The notes beneath the pieces are model-generated. The model saw only the letters and a program-made list of their open reading frames with translations, made no database searches and was not told the DNA's origin. DNA of 50,545 nucleotides, taken from contig CAMWKH010000022.1 in assembly GCA_947174805.1 (NCBI GenBank), forward strand, positions 1-50,545. The letters run 5' to 3'. Positions within the stretch are counted from its first letter, which is position 1. Every line of letters begins with the position of its first letter. Position numbers and translations under genes: made by a program. The DNA is from an uncultured Roseburia sp. Its GTDB lineage: Bacteria > Bacillota > Clostridia > Lachnospirales > Lachnospiraceae. Positions 32,370-40,109 of the stretch are shown here, piece by piece.

Positions 32370-32843
32370 CTAATCTGTACAGATGTCCCCGGTATTTACC
32401 CGGACAACTTTTAAAAGCCCTTCCAATGTTGTCTCAATCTGACAACCGATTTTCCCTCCGCTGAAAAATATGTTTTCCTGATTTTGGACGCTCTCATCTA
32501 TAATCGTGGAAAAAGCCTTTTTCATCCCTACAGGAGAACATCCCCCGTGGATATACCCCGTCAAGGGAAGAAGCTCTTTTGACTTTATCATCTCTATCTT
32601 TTTCTCCCCCACACACTTTGCAGCTTTTTTTAAATCCAGTTCCCTGTCCACCGGAACCATAAAAACATAGTGTTCCCCGGACTTTCCCACCGTAACTAAG
32701 GTCTTAAAGACAGCCCTTGGATTCTGCCCTAATATATCTGCAACCTCCATGCCTGCCACCGCTTCTTTTGCCTCATAGGTGTGGCACCGGTAAGTTACTT
32801 TTTTCTTATCCAATATGCGCATAACATTCGTTTTATCTTCCAT
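32370..32843 (-). CDS. ybaK: Cys-tRNA(Pro) deacylase YbaK/EbsC
   Basis: A 157-residue trans-editing enzyme that hydrolyses misacylated Cys-tRNA(Pro). It has the family elements AVFKTLVTVGKSGEHYVFMVP with the essential lysine, ELDLKKAAK, LPLTGYIHGGCSPVGMKK and the closing SGGKIGCQIETT. The length is standard. GGGAGG precedes the start by 6 nt. It heads a set of co-directional genes (unknown protein, larE, MATE). A hairpin with a T-run separates it from the gene upstream, leaving no obvious room for a promoter, so it may be expressed by read-through. Confidence 0.93.
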   Translation of the reverse strand: MEDKTNVMRILDKKKVTYRCHTYEAKEAVAGMEVADILGQNPRAVFKTLVTVGKSGEHYVFMVPVDRELDLKKAAKCVGEKKIEMIKSKELLPLTGYIHGGCSPVGMKKAFSTIIDESVQNQENIFFSGGKIGCQIETTLEGLLKVVRVNTGDICTD

Positions 32844-32868
32844 ACAGTACCTCCCTTTCCACTTTAAA

Positions 32869-32894
32869 AAAGATATACCCTATGGCATATCTTT
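32869..32894 (-). terminator. Terminator-like hairpin between the unknown gene and ybaK
   Basis: AAAGATAT and ATATCTTT form an 8-bp stem with a 10-nt loop, followed on the minus strand by a T6 run. It ends the transcript of the gene at 32941-33462 or attenuates expression of ybaK, whose start lies only 25 nt on. Confidence 0.7.
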
Positions 32895-32940
32895 GATTCC
32901 CGCCTGCAATGAGGAAGCCGCCTGCAGCGGGGTTATTGGC

Positions 32941-33462
32941 CTAATAACCCAGTTCCTGCTTCATGGACATGTAAAGATGTTTTGCCCTTTGAATCCTGCG
33001 AAGTATGTACACATCCCAGGTACGTATTTCTCCCAAACAGTTTTGGACATACAAAAACAGTGCCCCCGTCAGCTTCCTGCAACGCAAATCATATGCCCAG
33101 TAAATCATACCGCTTCTGACGTTTCTTTTTTTCTTTCCTAAAATCGTCTCCGCCAAATCTACTTTTCTCTGAGGTTTTTGGGGCACTGCTAATTTTACCA
33201 AACTTCTGTAAAGCACCGACAGTTTTTCCATATCATGGAATCCTGCCGCTATCTCGTAAAGTTCCAGAAATGTCTCCACTTTTCCTGTCTGAACCAATTC
33301 CGCATACATTTCCTGAATTTTTTCATTCTTCCACTCTTCCTCCTGCCACCTTGCAATCTCCAGGCGGTGATACTCCATATACATAGGATAATCCTGGGTA
33401 CAGATGCGGAAAGACGAACAATTATACTTCTGATAAATGATTTTCGCTTCTGGTATGGTCAT
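32941..33462 (-). CDS. Conserved protein of unknown function
   Basis: A 173-residue basic, probably all-helical protein with many aromatic and charged residues (YPMYMEYHRLEIARWQEEEW, then repeated short helices and LRRIQRAKHLYMSMKQELGY). Its helix-pair arrangement is vaguely TPR-like, but no firm family can be named. The start lies 15 nt after the rpiB stop and lacks a good ribosome binding site, suggesting translational coupling. No membrane segment or signal peptide. Confidence 0.7.
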   Translation of the reverse strand: MTIPEAKIIYQKYNCSSFRICTQDYPMYMEYHRLEIARWQEEEWKNEKIQEMYAELVQTGKVETFLELYEIAAGFHDMEKLSVLYRSLVKLAVPQKPQRKVDLAETILGKKKRNVRSGMIYWAYDLRCRKLTGALFLYVQNCLGEIRTWDVYILRRIQRAKHLYMSMKQELGY

Positions 33463-33477
33463 TTTGAAACATGCTGT

Positions 33478-33921
33478 TTAATCTTTTTTCTCCAGCTCCA
33501 TAATCATAGCCACCCGCTCTGCATGCCTTCCCCCTAAAAACTCTGCATCCAGATACGCCTTCACAATTTCCTTTGCCGTCTCGCTGCCCACAATCCTGGC
33601 TCCGAAAGCAATAATATTTGCGTTGTTGTGCTGTTTCACAAGCCTTGCTGTCACCGGCTCCGAACATACGGCACAGCGGATTCCATTCACCTTATTTGCC
33701 GCCAGGGAAATCCCCACTCCTGTCCCGCAGATTAAAATACCGCAGTCCGCTTCCCCTGCTGCCACTGCACGGGCCACTTTTTCCCCAAATACGGGATAAT
33801 CACAACTCTCCGGGGTGTCTGTCCCAAAATTAACAGCCTCATGCCCCAGTTCCTTTATGTAATCTGCAATCTCCCATTTTAAATCCAAAGCCGCATGATC
33901 GTTTCCAATTGCAATTTTCAT
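33478..33921 (-). CDS. rpiB: Ribose-5-phosphate isomerase B
   Basis: RpiB interconverts ribose-5-phosphate and ribulose-5-phosphate in the pentose phosphate pathway. The 147-residue protein has the N-terminal GNDHAALDLK, the catalytic-cysteine region CGTGVGISLAANK, the AVCSEPVTARL helix and NNANIIAFGARIVG. All fit RpiB rather than related LacA/LacB isomerases, which occur as pairs. The start at 33921 follows GGAAGG by 4-5 nt. It is followed closely by an unknown gene. Confidence 0.95.
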   Translation of the reverse strand: MKIAIGNDHAALDLKWEIADYIKELGHEAVNFGTDTPESCDYPVFGEKVARAVAAGEADCGILICGTGVGISLAANKVNGIRCAVCSEPVTARLVKQHNNANIIAFGARIVGSETAKEIVKAYLDAEFLGGRHAERVAMIMELEKKD

Positions 33922-33955
33922 AATACCTTCCACCCTTTCTCCAAAAATAAATATG

Positions 33956-34098
33956 TTATCTATCCTGCATTTCAGATAAAATTAAGTCAAGTTTCTCATT
34001 CTCTGTTAAACCCTCACCTCTCCTATAATATTTTTTCTCATTACAGTATACCACATCCAACTGACAAAGTCTATTATTTGTTACAGAATCCATGTCTT
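33956..34098 (-). other. Intergenic stretch with promoter-like site and small coding remnant
   Basis: Between rpiB and the regulator at 34099 the minus strand holds an extended -10 (TGGTATACT, about 34045-34053) and then AGGAGAGGTGAGG. Out of frame with the GTG here, an open segment reads GLTENEKLDLILSEMQDR before a stop at 33956-33958; this looks like the start of a small coiled-coil protein that has lost its beginning and end. No other gene is seen. Confidence 0.3.
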
Positions 34099-34662
34099 CT
34101 ATTTTTTCCCCTCCGGCACATAACGGTATCCGGCTCCGTACACCGTAAAAATCCGCTCCGGCTCCCCTGCGGCTTTTACTTTCTTTCTAATATCCTTAAT
34201 ATAGTTGTCCACATTTCTGTCAATTCCCTCATAGTCCCCAGGGAAAGCCCCCTCCAAAATCTGCTCTCTGGACAGCACGTGGTAGGGATGGCGCATCATA
34301 AAAGAAATCAGACGGTATTCATTGGGCGTATAGGAGATACCACTCTGCTCCCATCCATACCTCTTTAGAATCCCCTCAATGCGGGCAGCAGCTATGCTCG
34401 GACTTACCGGAGAGATAAGATAATCCTCCGCACCCTGCTTGAATGCCTGAAGTATTGTCTTTTCCTCCTCTTTTTCAGACACAATAAGAAAAGGAATTTC
34501 TCTCAAAATTCCTTTTCCTCTGTTCAGGGCAGAATCGCTCACCAACAGGTCTGCCTGTTGATCTGACGATTCTCCCTCTGCAATATCTATGTTTTTTTCC
34601 CTGCATATCTCTTTTAATCTTTTTACCCAGTTAAAATCCTGTCCCTGTACCAGAACTTTCAT
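34099..34662 (-). CDS. Response-regulator-like winged-helix protein, degenerate receiver
   Basis: A 187-residue protein with an OmpR/PhoB-type winged helix at the C-terminus (about residues 95-185; NEYRLISFMMRHPYHVLSRE, DRNVDNYIKDIRKKV, IFTVYGAGYRYVPEG). The N-terminal part (1-90) has the size and strand pattern of a receiver domain, but the acidic pocket after the first strand is replaced (VQGQD), so normal phosphorylation is doubtful; one aspartate remains in LLVSDS. The start at 34662 (MKVLVQG) fits the domain; 34677 is an alternative. No histidine kinase is adjacent. It follows the NlpC/P60 hydrolase gene by about 80 nt in the same direction. Confidence 0.82.
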   Translation of the reverse strand: MKVLVQGQDFNWVKRLKEICREKNIDIAEGESSDQQADLLVSDSALNRGKGILREIPFLIVSEKEEEKTILQAFKQGAEDYLISPVSPSIAAARIEGILKRYGWEQSGISYTPNEYRLISFMMRHPYHVLSREQILEGAFPGDYEGIDRNVDNYIKDIRKKVKAAGEPERIFTVYGAGYRYVPEGKK

Positions 34663-34683
34663 GCTCACACCAGCCATTCTCTC

Positions 34684-34708
34684 GTAACAGCTCAGAGGGA
34701 ACTGTTAC
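34684..34708. promoter_or_regulatory. Inverted repeat upstream of the degenerate regulator
   Basis: GTAACAG and CTGTTAC form a perfect 7-bp inverted repeat with an 11-nt centre, just upstream of the regulator start. The T-run flanks it on the plus-strand side, where no gene needs a terminator, so an operator or attenuator for the regulator gene is possible. Confidence 0.35.
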
Positions 34709-34744
34709 TTTTTTACTGTATAAGTATGGCTGATTATTTTCATG

Positions 34745-35965
34745 CTATACAATCCGGCGCACAGATAAAATTGGACGGTAATTGGCATTTGACACTTTTA
34801 TGCCTGTTTTCACAGAACTTGCGTGTACAATCTGTCCATTACCAATATAAATTCCGATGTGGCCGGAGTAGGATACCAAGTCTCCCGGCCTCGCATTGCC
34901 AATACCACCCACGTTTGTGCCGCACTGTCCCTGCTCCCCGGAAGTCCTTGGAAGGCTGATGCCGAAGTTTTTAAACACGCTCTGGACAAATCCAGAACAG
35001 TCCGCACCGTTTGTAAGGCTCGTCCCCCCGTAAACATAAGGATTTCCCACAAACTGAAGGGCAAAATTTGCAATACTTGATCCCAGACTGCTGTTTTGAC
35101 TGCCTTGGTTTCCTGAATTTTTATCTGAATTTGCCGGAGCTTTGGGGGCAGAAGAACTTTTAGAACCGGAAGATGCTTTACTTCTGTTTGCCGCAGCCCT
35201 CTGCTCCTCTGCCCGAATTGCAGCCTGCCGTTCTTCTTCTTCCCGGCGAAGTCTCTCCTCTTCCTCCTCTTTTGATTCCGCCACTTTATGTTCCGTGTAA
35301 ACCTCTGCAAAGTCCGTGGAAATATAACCTTCTCCTTCCTCCGTGGAAACCTTTGCCCAGCCCTCAACTTCCTCATGGACTGGCAGAACTTCTTCCACAG
35401 GCAAAAGCGTCATAGTATCGGACTCTGTAGTAGCTTCTTCCCGAACCCGCAGGGTAACTGCTGTTACCTTTGCAAAACGTCTGCCTACCTCCTCTGCTTT
35501 TGCCTGGCCTTCCTCGCCGCGGAGGGCATACTCTGATTTAATATAACCTTCCACATTGCCGGATTTTATCAATAGCCATTCTCCGTCTGCTTCTTCCCCG
35601 ATAATTTCTCCCACAGAATCATCGTAAAGTTTCCCGATAATTTCTCCTTCCACAGAGGGTTGGTTCCTCACATTTATGTATGAATCCACCTGTGCCACCG
35701 CAAGTTCCTGTACATTTTCCTCCTGGGGGGGCTCCTCTTTTTCTATTTCCTCCTGATATATCTCTGCTGCCCATGTTGTAACAGAGGATATTCCAGCATG
35801 CAGTTTGGCCTTTTCCGGCTCTTGTGACAATTCTTCTCCGTTTTCCTGTGTCAAAATTTCTTTCTCTGCTTTCACCTCGCTTGCTGCCACGGGCATCCCA
35901 TGTGCAGTAGAAAGCAACGCTGCTGTAATACATAACATAGTAAGTTTCAATTTTCTCTGTTTCAT
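34745..35965 (-). CDS. Secreted NlpC/P60 peptidoglycan endopeptidase with SH3b domains
   Basis: A 406-residue exported cell-wall hydrolase. It has a Sec signal peptide (residues 1 to about 28, KLTMLCITAALLSTAHG with a likely cut after AAS), two bacterial SH3 domains (about 95-155 with YINVRNQPSVEGEIIG, and 170-235 with TLRVREEATTESD), a glutamate/arginine-rich coiled linker, a Ser/Asn-rich spacer, and a C-terminal NlpC/P60 domain with the catalytic GADCSGF (Cys323) and GHIGIYIGNGQIVHAS. It probably cleaves D-Glu-diamino acid bonds in stem peptides. The start at 35965 is fixed by AAGGAG and the signal peptide. A WalR-like box lies upstream. Confidence 0.94.
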   Translation of the reverse strand: MKQRKLKLTMLCITAALLSTAHGMPVAASEVKAEKEILTQENGEELSQEPEKAKLHAGISSVTTWAAEIYQEEIEKEEPPQEENVQELAVAQVDSYINVRNQPSVEGEIIGKLYDDSVGEIIGEEADGEWLLIKSGNVEGYIKSEYALRGEEGQAKAEEVGRRFAKVTAVTLRVREEATTESDTMTLLPVEEVLPVHEEVEGWAKVSTEEGEGYISTDFAEVYTEHKVAESKEEEEERLRREEEERQAAIRAEEQRAAANRSKASSGSKSSSAPKAPANSDKNSGNQGSQNSSLGSSIANFALQFVGNPYVYGGTSLTNGADCSGFVQSVFKNFGISLPRTSGEQGQCGTNVGGIGNARPGDLVSYSGHIGIYIGNGQIVHASSVKTGIKVSNANYRPILSVRRIV

Positions 35966-36047
35966 TTTTATAATCTCCTTTATTGGCAATTTTGCATATC
36001 TCAGGGAGAGCATTCCCCCCCACAAGACTATTTCTTGTTGCGAACAT

Positions 36048-36064
36048 GTTACGAGTTTATTACA
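36048..36064 (-). promoter_or_regulatory. WalR-like box upstream of the NlpC/P60 gene
   Basis: The minus strand reads TGTAAT-AAACT-CGTAAC, matching the WalR consensus (two TGTWAH hexamers 5 bp apart) in 11 of 12 positions. WalKR typically controls cell-wall hydrolase genes, and the site is about 85 nt upstream of this hydrolase. I could not place a convincing -10/-35 pair in the same gap. Confidence 0.45.
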
Positions 36065-36154
36065 AAATTGTGACCAAATAATAAGGATTACATGGGAAAA
36101 TATTGGAATATGCCGCCCTTTCATTGAAAGACTGCTCCCCAAGGCACACAAATA

Positions 36155-36192
36155 AAAAAAGATATATGATTTTTGTCTCATACATCTTTTTT
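36155..36192 (-). terminator. Terminator of the small coiled-coil gene
   Basis: A 15-bp stem (AAAAAAGATGTATGA with its complement, one G-U pair on the minus strand) with an 8-nt loop, A-rich before and T7 after, 14 nt beyond the stop of the gene at 36206-36481. Confidence 0.85.
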
Positions 36193-36205
36193 CATATAAT
36201 AAAAT

Positions 36206-36481
36206 TTATTGTGGGATAAGATTATTTATTTTTAAAACTTCTATTACTGTGTCCACTTTATCATCAAGCTGCTTGAAATGCCGTTTGGTTTCCCGTTCAA
36301 ATATTTTAACATCAAGCTGAATATCTTCCAGTTTTTTTGCCATACGGTCTTGCTTGTATTCTAAGACATCAAGCCTTCCATCAATTACATGAAGGTGCTC
36401 GTCCATTCTGTCAAGACGTTCGTCCATCTTGTCAAAGCGGCCTATAATTTCCTGAAACAATTCCTTGTTCTCTTTATCCAT
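36206..36481 (-). CDS. Small coiled-coil protein
   Basis: A 91-residue highly charged protein consisting almost entirely of heptad-like repeats (IIGRFDKMDERLDRMDEHL, then IDGRLDVLEYKQDRMAKKL). It lacks a signal peptide or membrane helix. An AAGGAGG precedes the start and the gene has its own promoter and terminator, so it is a genuine monocistronic gene. Similar small proteins are common in Lachnospiraceae, with no known function. A related remnant may exist at 33956-34015. Confidence 0.8.
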   Translation of the reverse strand: MDKENKELFQEIIGRFDKMDERLDRMDEHLHVIDGRLDVLEYKQDRMAKKLEDIQLDVKIFERETKRHFKQLDDKVDTVIEVLKINNLIPQ

Positions 36482-36505
36482 AATGTATTCCTCCTTGTTG
36501 AGTAT

Positions 36506-36534
36506 AATATACCATCATCACCAGATAAAGTCAA
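36506..36534 (-). promoter_or_regulatory. Promoter of the small coiled-coil gene
   Basis: TTGACT (36529-36534), a 17-bp spacer and TATATT (36506-36511) on the minus strand, directly upstream of the AAGGAGG and start codon. Confidence 0.75.
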
Positions 36535-36586
36535 GTAAATTATATATTATAATATAAATCTCGTATGCTGTAAAATCACACATACT

Positions 36587-37033
36587 CTATCTCCAAAAAA
36601 TACAGGAAAGTGCTGTCCCTGCAAAAATAAAGATATCCGAAAGATTAAAAACAATCTGGTTAAACCTTTTAAAGGGCGTGACGAAACTGAAATAATCCAC
36701 CACATGGCCTTTTGACAAACGGTCCAAAAGATTGCTGGCTCCGCCCCCTGCAAGTAACCCAAGGGAAATTTTCAATCCCACATTCCCCTTTTGCCGGGAG
36801 AATAAAACATATATCCCTGCCACAACCGCAAACACTCCTGCATGGATTCCCCGCATCACTTTGGGAAAATCCTCCAAAAGGTTTAACATTGCACCTTTAT
36901 TATAATACTTGTGTACCAATATATGTTTTCCAAAGAGATACCTTTGCCTGTCAAAAGAAAACTTTCTATCCACATAATGTTTGATACATGTATCCAGGGC
37001 AAATAAACCTGCTGGAAATCCCAATTCTATCAT
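36587..37033 (-). CDS. lspA: Signal peptidase II family protein (LspA-like)
   Basis: A 148-residue membrane protein of the prolipoprotein signal peptidase family, which removes signal peptides from lipid-modified lipoproteins. The conserved regions are present: LDTCIKHYV near the N-terminus, YNKGAMLN, GGGASNLLDR...GHVVDYFSF and FNLSDIFIFAG, including both catalytic aspartates (in NLLDR and FNLSD). The N-terminal helix is short and the sequence diverges from typical LspA, so it may be a second paralog. Its start overlaps the aspS stop by four bases (ATGA), making it the last gene of the rel-aspS operon. Confidence 0.78.
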   Translation of the reverse strand: MIELGFPAGLFALDTCIKHYVDRKFSFDRQRYLFGKHILVHKYYNKGAMLNLLEDFPKVMRGIHAGVFAVVAGIYVLFSRQKGNVGLKISLGLLAGGGASNLLDRLSKGHVVDYFSFVTPFKRFNQIVFNLSDIFIFAGTALSCIFWR

Positions 37034-38823
37034 TCTTTTTCCTCTTCCACGATATCAAGCCCCAATTCCAAAAGCTGCTTTTCATCCACTTTTCCCGGAG
37101 CCTGGGTCATCAAGCAGGAGGCATCTTTTACCTTGGGAAATGCAATCACGTCACGGATAGAGTCCGCATGTACCATATGCATCACAAGGCGGTCTACGCC
37201 GTAGGCAAGCCCGGCATGGGGAGGCACCCCGTATTTGAATGCATCTAAGAGGAATGCAAACTGCTCGTAGGCCCGCTCTTTTGTAAATCCCAAAACTTCA
37301 AACATCTTTTCCTGTATATGGTTCTGATGGATACGCACAGAGCCCCCTCCAAGTTCTGTTCCGTTTAATACGATATCATACGCCTTTGCCCGGACAGCGC
37401 CTGGGTCAGTGTCCACATTTTCCCAATCTTCCTCCATGGGCATGGTAAAAGGATGATGCATGGCCACATAGCGTTCTTCCTCCTCAGACCACTCCAAAAG
37501 CGGGAATTCCGTCACCCACAGGAAATCATAGCGGTTTTCATCCAAAAGCCCTAATTCCTCCGCCAGATTTAGACGCAGGGCCCCCAGGACATTCCACACG
37601 ATTTTATGTTTATCCGCTGCAAAGAGAAGTAAATCTCCCGGTTCTCCCTCCAAGGCCAGCACCAGATTATTTAACTCTTCCTCCGTCATAAATTTGGCAA
37701 AAGAAGACTTGTACGTTTTGTCCTCATTGATGGATAGATATGCCAGGCCCTTTGCCCCGCAGCCCTTTGCAAACTCTACCAGTTTGTCAATTTTCTTTCT
37801 GGGCATTGCCCCCTGGCCCTTAACATTGATTCCCCGTACGGTTCCCCCGGAGGTAAGAGCCCCGGTAAAGACACCGAAACCGCAGTCTTTTACCACCTGG
37901 GAAACGTCTTTTAATTCCATGCCAAAACGGGTATCGGGCTTGTCGGAGCCAAATCTGTCCATGGCCTCCTGCCAGGGCATCCTCCGGAAAGGAATCTCCA
38001 CATCCACACCGATGGCTTCTTTCATAACATACTTTATGAGACGCTCATTTACATCAATCACATCATCCACATCCACAAAAGACAATTCCATATCCGCCTG
38101 GGTAAATTCCGGCTGGCGGTCCGCCCTTAAATCCTCGTCCCGGAAACATTTTGCAATCTGAAAATACCTGTCGAATCCAGAACACATTAAAAGCTGTTTG
38201 TAAAGCTGGGGTGACTGGGGAAGCGCATAAAAATTCCCAGGATGTATACGGCTCGGCACCAGATAATCCCTTGCCCCCTCGGGAGTTGATTTGCAGAGAA
38301 TCGGTGTCTCAATCTCCAAAAACCCCTCCTTCATCATAAAATCCCGCATCAAATAAATCACTTTGCTTCTTAGCATCATATTTTTCTGGATATCCGGCCT
38401 TCTCAAATCAAGATACCTGTATTTTAACCGGACTTCATCCCTTGTCTGGCTGTTCTCCTCAATGGGGAAGGGCGGCGTCTCAGATTCGGACAGGATTCTG
38501 ATATTCTCTGCCGCCACCTCAATATCTCCTGTTATTAAATTTTCATTTACTGCGGCAGAACGCTTCTGCACCATCCCCTCCACGGCAATCACAAATTCAT
38601 TTCTAAGGGTTTCCGCTTTTAAAAAGCCTTCTTCTCCCACAGTATCCTGGTCAAATACAATCTGTAAGATACCGGAACGGTCTCTTACATCCACAAAAAT
38701 CAGCGCACCTAAATTTCTCCTTTTCTGCACCCAGCCCATAACGGTGACTTTTTCACCGATATTTTTATTTGTAACTTCCGTACATCTGTGGGACCTTCTC
38801 AATCCCTGCATTGACTCTGCCAT
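37030..38823 (-). CDS. aspS: Aspartate--tRNA ligase
   Basis: A class II aminoacyl-tRNA synthetase of 597 residues that charges tRNA(Asp). It has an OB-fold anticodon-binding domain (about 15-110; VMGWVQKRRNLGALIFVDVR), the core with motif 2 FRDEDLRADRQPEFTQ, the bacterial GAD insertion in the middle (about 290-410) and motif 3 GLAYGVDRLVMHM. The length is normal for the bacterial type. GAGGAGAG precedes the start. It lies 29 nt downstream of hisS, a common clostridial arrangement. Whether it discriminates tRNA(Asn) cannot be told. Confidence 0.97.
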   Translation of the reverse strand: MAESMQGLRRSHRCTEVTNKNIGEKVTVMGWVQKRRNLGALIFVDVRDRSGILQIVFDQDTVGEEGFLKAETLRNEFVIAVEGMVQKRSAAVNENLITGDIEVAAENIRILSESETPPFPIEENSQTRDEVRLKYRYLDLRRPDIQKNMMLRSKVIYLMRDFMMKEGFLEIETPILCKSTPEGARDYLVPSRIHPGNFYALPQSPQLYKQLLMCSGFDRYFQIAKCFRDEDLRADRQPEFTQADMELSFVDVDDVIDVNERLIKYVMKEAIGVDVEIPFRRMPWQEAMDRFGSDKPDTRFGMELKDVSQVVKDCGFGVFTGALTSGGTVRGINVKGQGAMPRKKIDKLVEFAKGCGAKGLAYLSINEDKTYKSSFAKFMTEEELNNLVLALEGEPGDLLLFAADKHKIVWNVLGALRLNLAEELGLLDENRYDFLWVTEFPLLEWSEEEERYVAMHHPFTMPMEEDWENVDTDPGAVRAKAYDIVLNGTELGGGSVRIHQNHIQEKMFEVLGFTKERAYEQFAFLLDAFKYGVPPHAGLAYGVDRLVMHMVHADSIRDVIAFPKVKDASCLMTQAPGKVDEKQLLELGLDIVEEEKE

Positions 38824-38852
38824 TTTTCTCTCCTCATTTCCCTAAACTTAGA

Positions 38853-40109
38853 TTACCTGTTAAAAAACTCCTGGATATCCAGATAGCCTTCCCCGGCCAG
38901 TTTCTCCTTCTGAAACTTTTTATTTTTATTCATCTGAACCACTAAAACCTGCTGTCCCTGCTCCCTTGCTTTCCCAGCCTTATTTATCACATCCACAAGC
39001 TTGTCCTTGGGATAATTTTTCTCAATAAGGTACGCCGTCTTTTTCGACTGCCCCGGAATCTCATACCCCTGCTCCATCAGAAGCAGGATAATCCGCTCAA
39101 ATCCAATGGAAAAACCGCAGGCCGGAACATTGTTTCCGGTAAAATTCCCAATCATTTTATCGTAACGTCCGCCTCCCCCGCAGCTTCCCCCAAACTCAGG
39201 GATGGCAATCTCAAAAATCGTCCCGGTATAATACCCCATGCCCCGGACTAGGGAAGGGTCAAATACTATGGCGAAATCTGCGGTTTTTGTCTTCTCCACA
39301 CTTTCTATAATGGTCTTAAGGTTTTCTTTTACCTCCGGCTCCAAAAACCCTTCCAGCTTTTCAGTAATAGCTTCCAAAACCTCCCCATTGTTCAGGTTTC
39401 CCGCTGCCTGAAAGAGATTTAAATATTTCTCCACGGAAGACTCCTCAAATCCCTCCTTTTTAAGTTCTTCGGCAACCCCTTCCAATCCGATTTTATCCAT
39501 CTTATCTAAAAGAATGCAGACCTTGTCAAAATCTTCTTCCCCAAAACCGCTGTAGGCCGCCATAGCCTTTAACATTCGGCGCTCATTGATACGGATTTCA
39601 AAATTAGAAAATCCAAGCTTTCCCAGGGTGGTGGTAGTGGCAAGAATCAGCTCGATTTCCGCTAAATTGGACGCCTCCCCCAAAATATCAATATCGCACT
39701 GGGTAAACTGGCGGTAACGCCCTCTCTGAGGGCGGTCGGCCCGCCACACATTTCCAATCTGCAGGGCCTTAAACGGCGCAGGCAGATTGTTGGCATTGTT
39801 AGAATAAAAACGGGCCAGGGGAAGGGTTAAATCATAGCGAAGCCCCATATCCGTAAGGTCCGCCTCGCTCTGGGCATTATCCAGGTTTAACTTCTCCCCC
39901 CTCTTTAAGACTTTAAAGATGAGTTTTTCGTTTTCTCCTCCCTGTTTGCTGCACAGATTTCCTATATTTTCCATGCAGGGGGTTTCGATAGGGGTAAACC
40001 CGAAACTCCGGTACGTATCTTTAATCACACTGATTACATAATCCCGAAGCTGCATTTCCTCCGGTAAAATATCTTTCATGCCTGTCACAGGCTTTTTTGC
40101 TAATGCCAT
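38853..40109 (-). CDS. hisS: Histidine--tRNA ligase
   Basis: A class II synthetase of 418 residues. It shows motif 2 GRYRQFTQCDIDILGE, the histidine-A motif GMGYYTGTIFEI, the glycine loop GSCGGGGRYDKMIG and motif 3 GFSIGFERI, plus a C-terminal anticodon-binding domain (about 325-418). The ATG directly abuts the hemZ stop codon, with its ribosome binding site (GGAAGG) inside hemZ. No T-box leader precedes it, consistent with its position within an operon. Confidence 0.97.
   Translation of the reverse strand: MALAKKPVTGMKDILPEEMQLRDYVISVIKDTYRSFGFTPIETPCMENIGNLCSKQGGENEKLIFKVLKRGEKLNLDNAQSEADLTDMGLRYDLTLPLARFYSNNANNLPAPFKALQIGNVWRADRPQRGRYRQFTQCDIDILGEASNLAEIELILATTTTLGKLGFSNFEIRINERRMLKAMAAYSGFGEEDFDKVCILLDKMDKIGLEGVAEELKKEGFEESSVEKYLNLFQAAGNLNNGEVLEAITEKLEGFLEPEVKENLKTIIESVEKTKTADFAIVFDPSLVRGMGYYTGTIFEIAIPEFGGSCGGGGRYDKMIGNFTGNNVPACGFSIGFERIILLLMEQGYEIPGQSKKTAYLIEKNYPKDKLVDVINKAGKAREQGQQVLVVQMNKNKKFQKEKLAGEGYLDIQEFFNR

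Noticed and set aside
34684..34708. Inverted repeat as a plus-strand terminator
   Set aside because: No plus-strand gene lies upstream; kept only as a possible regulatory site.
34810..35376. 188-codon minus-strand frame inside the NlpC/P60 gene
   Set aside because: Arg/Lys-rich shadow of a repetitive linker in another frame; the overlapping gene has signal peptide and catalytic motifs.
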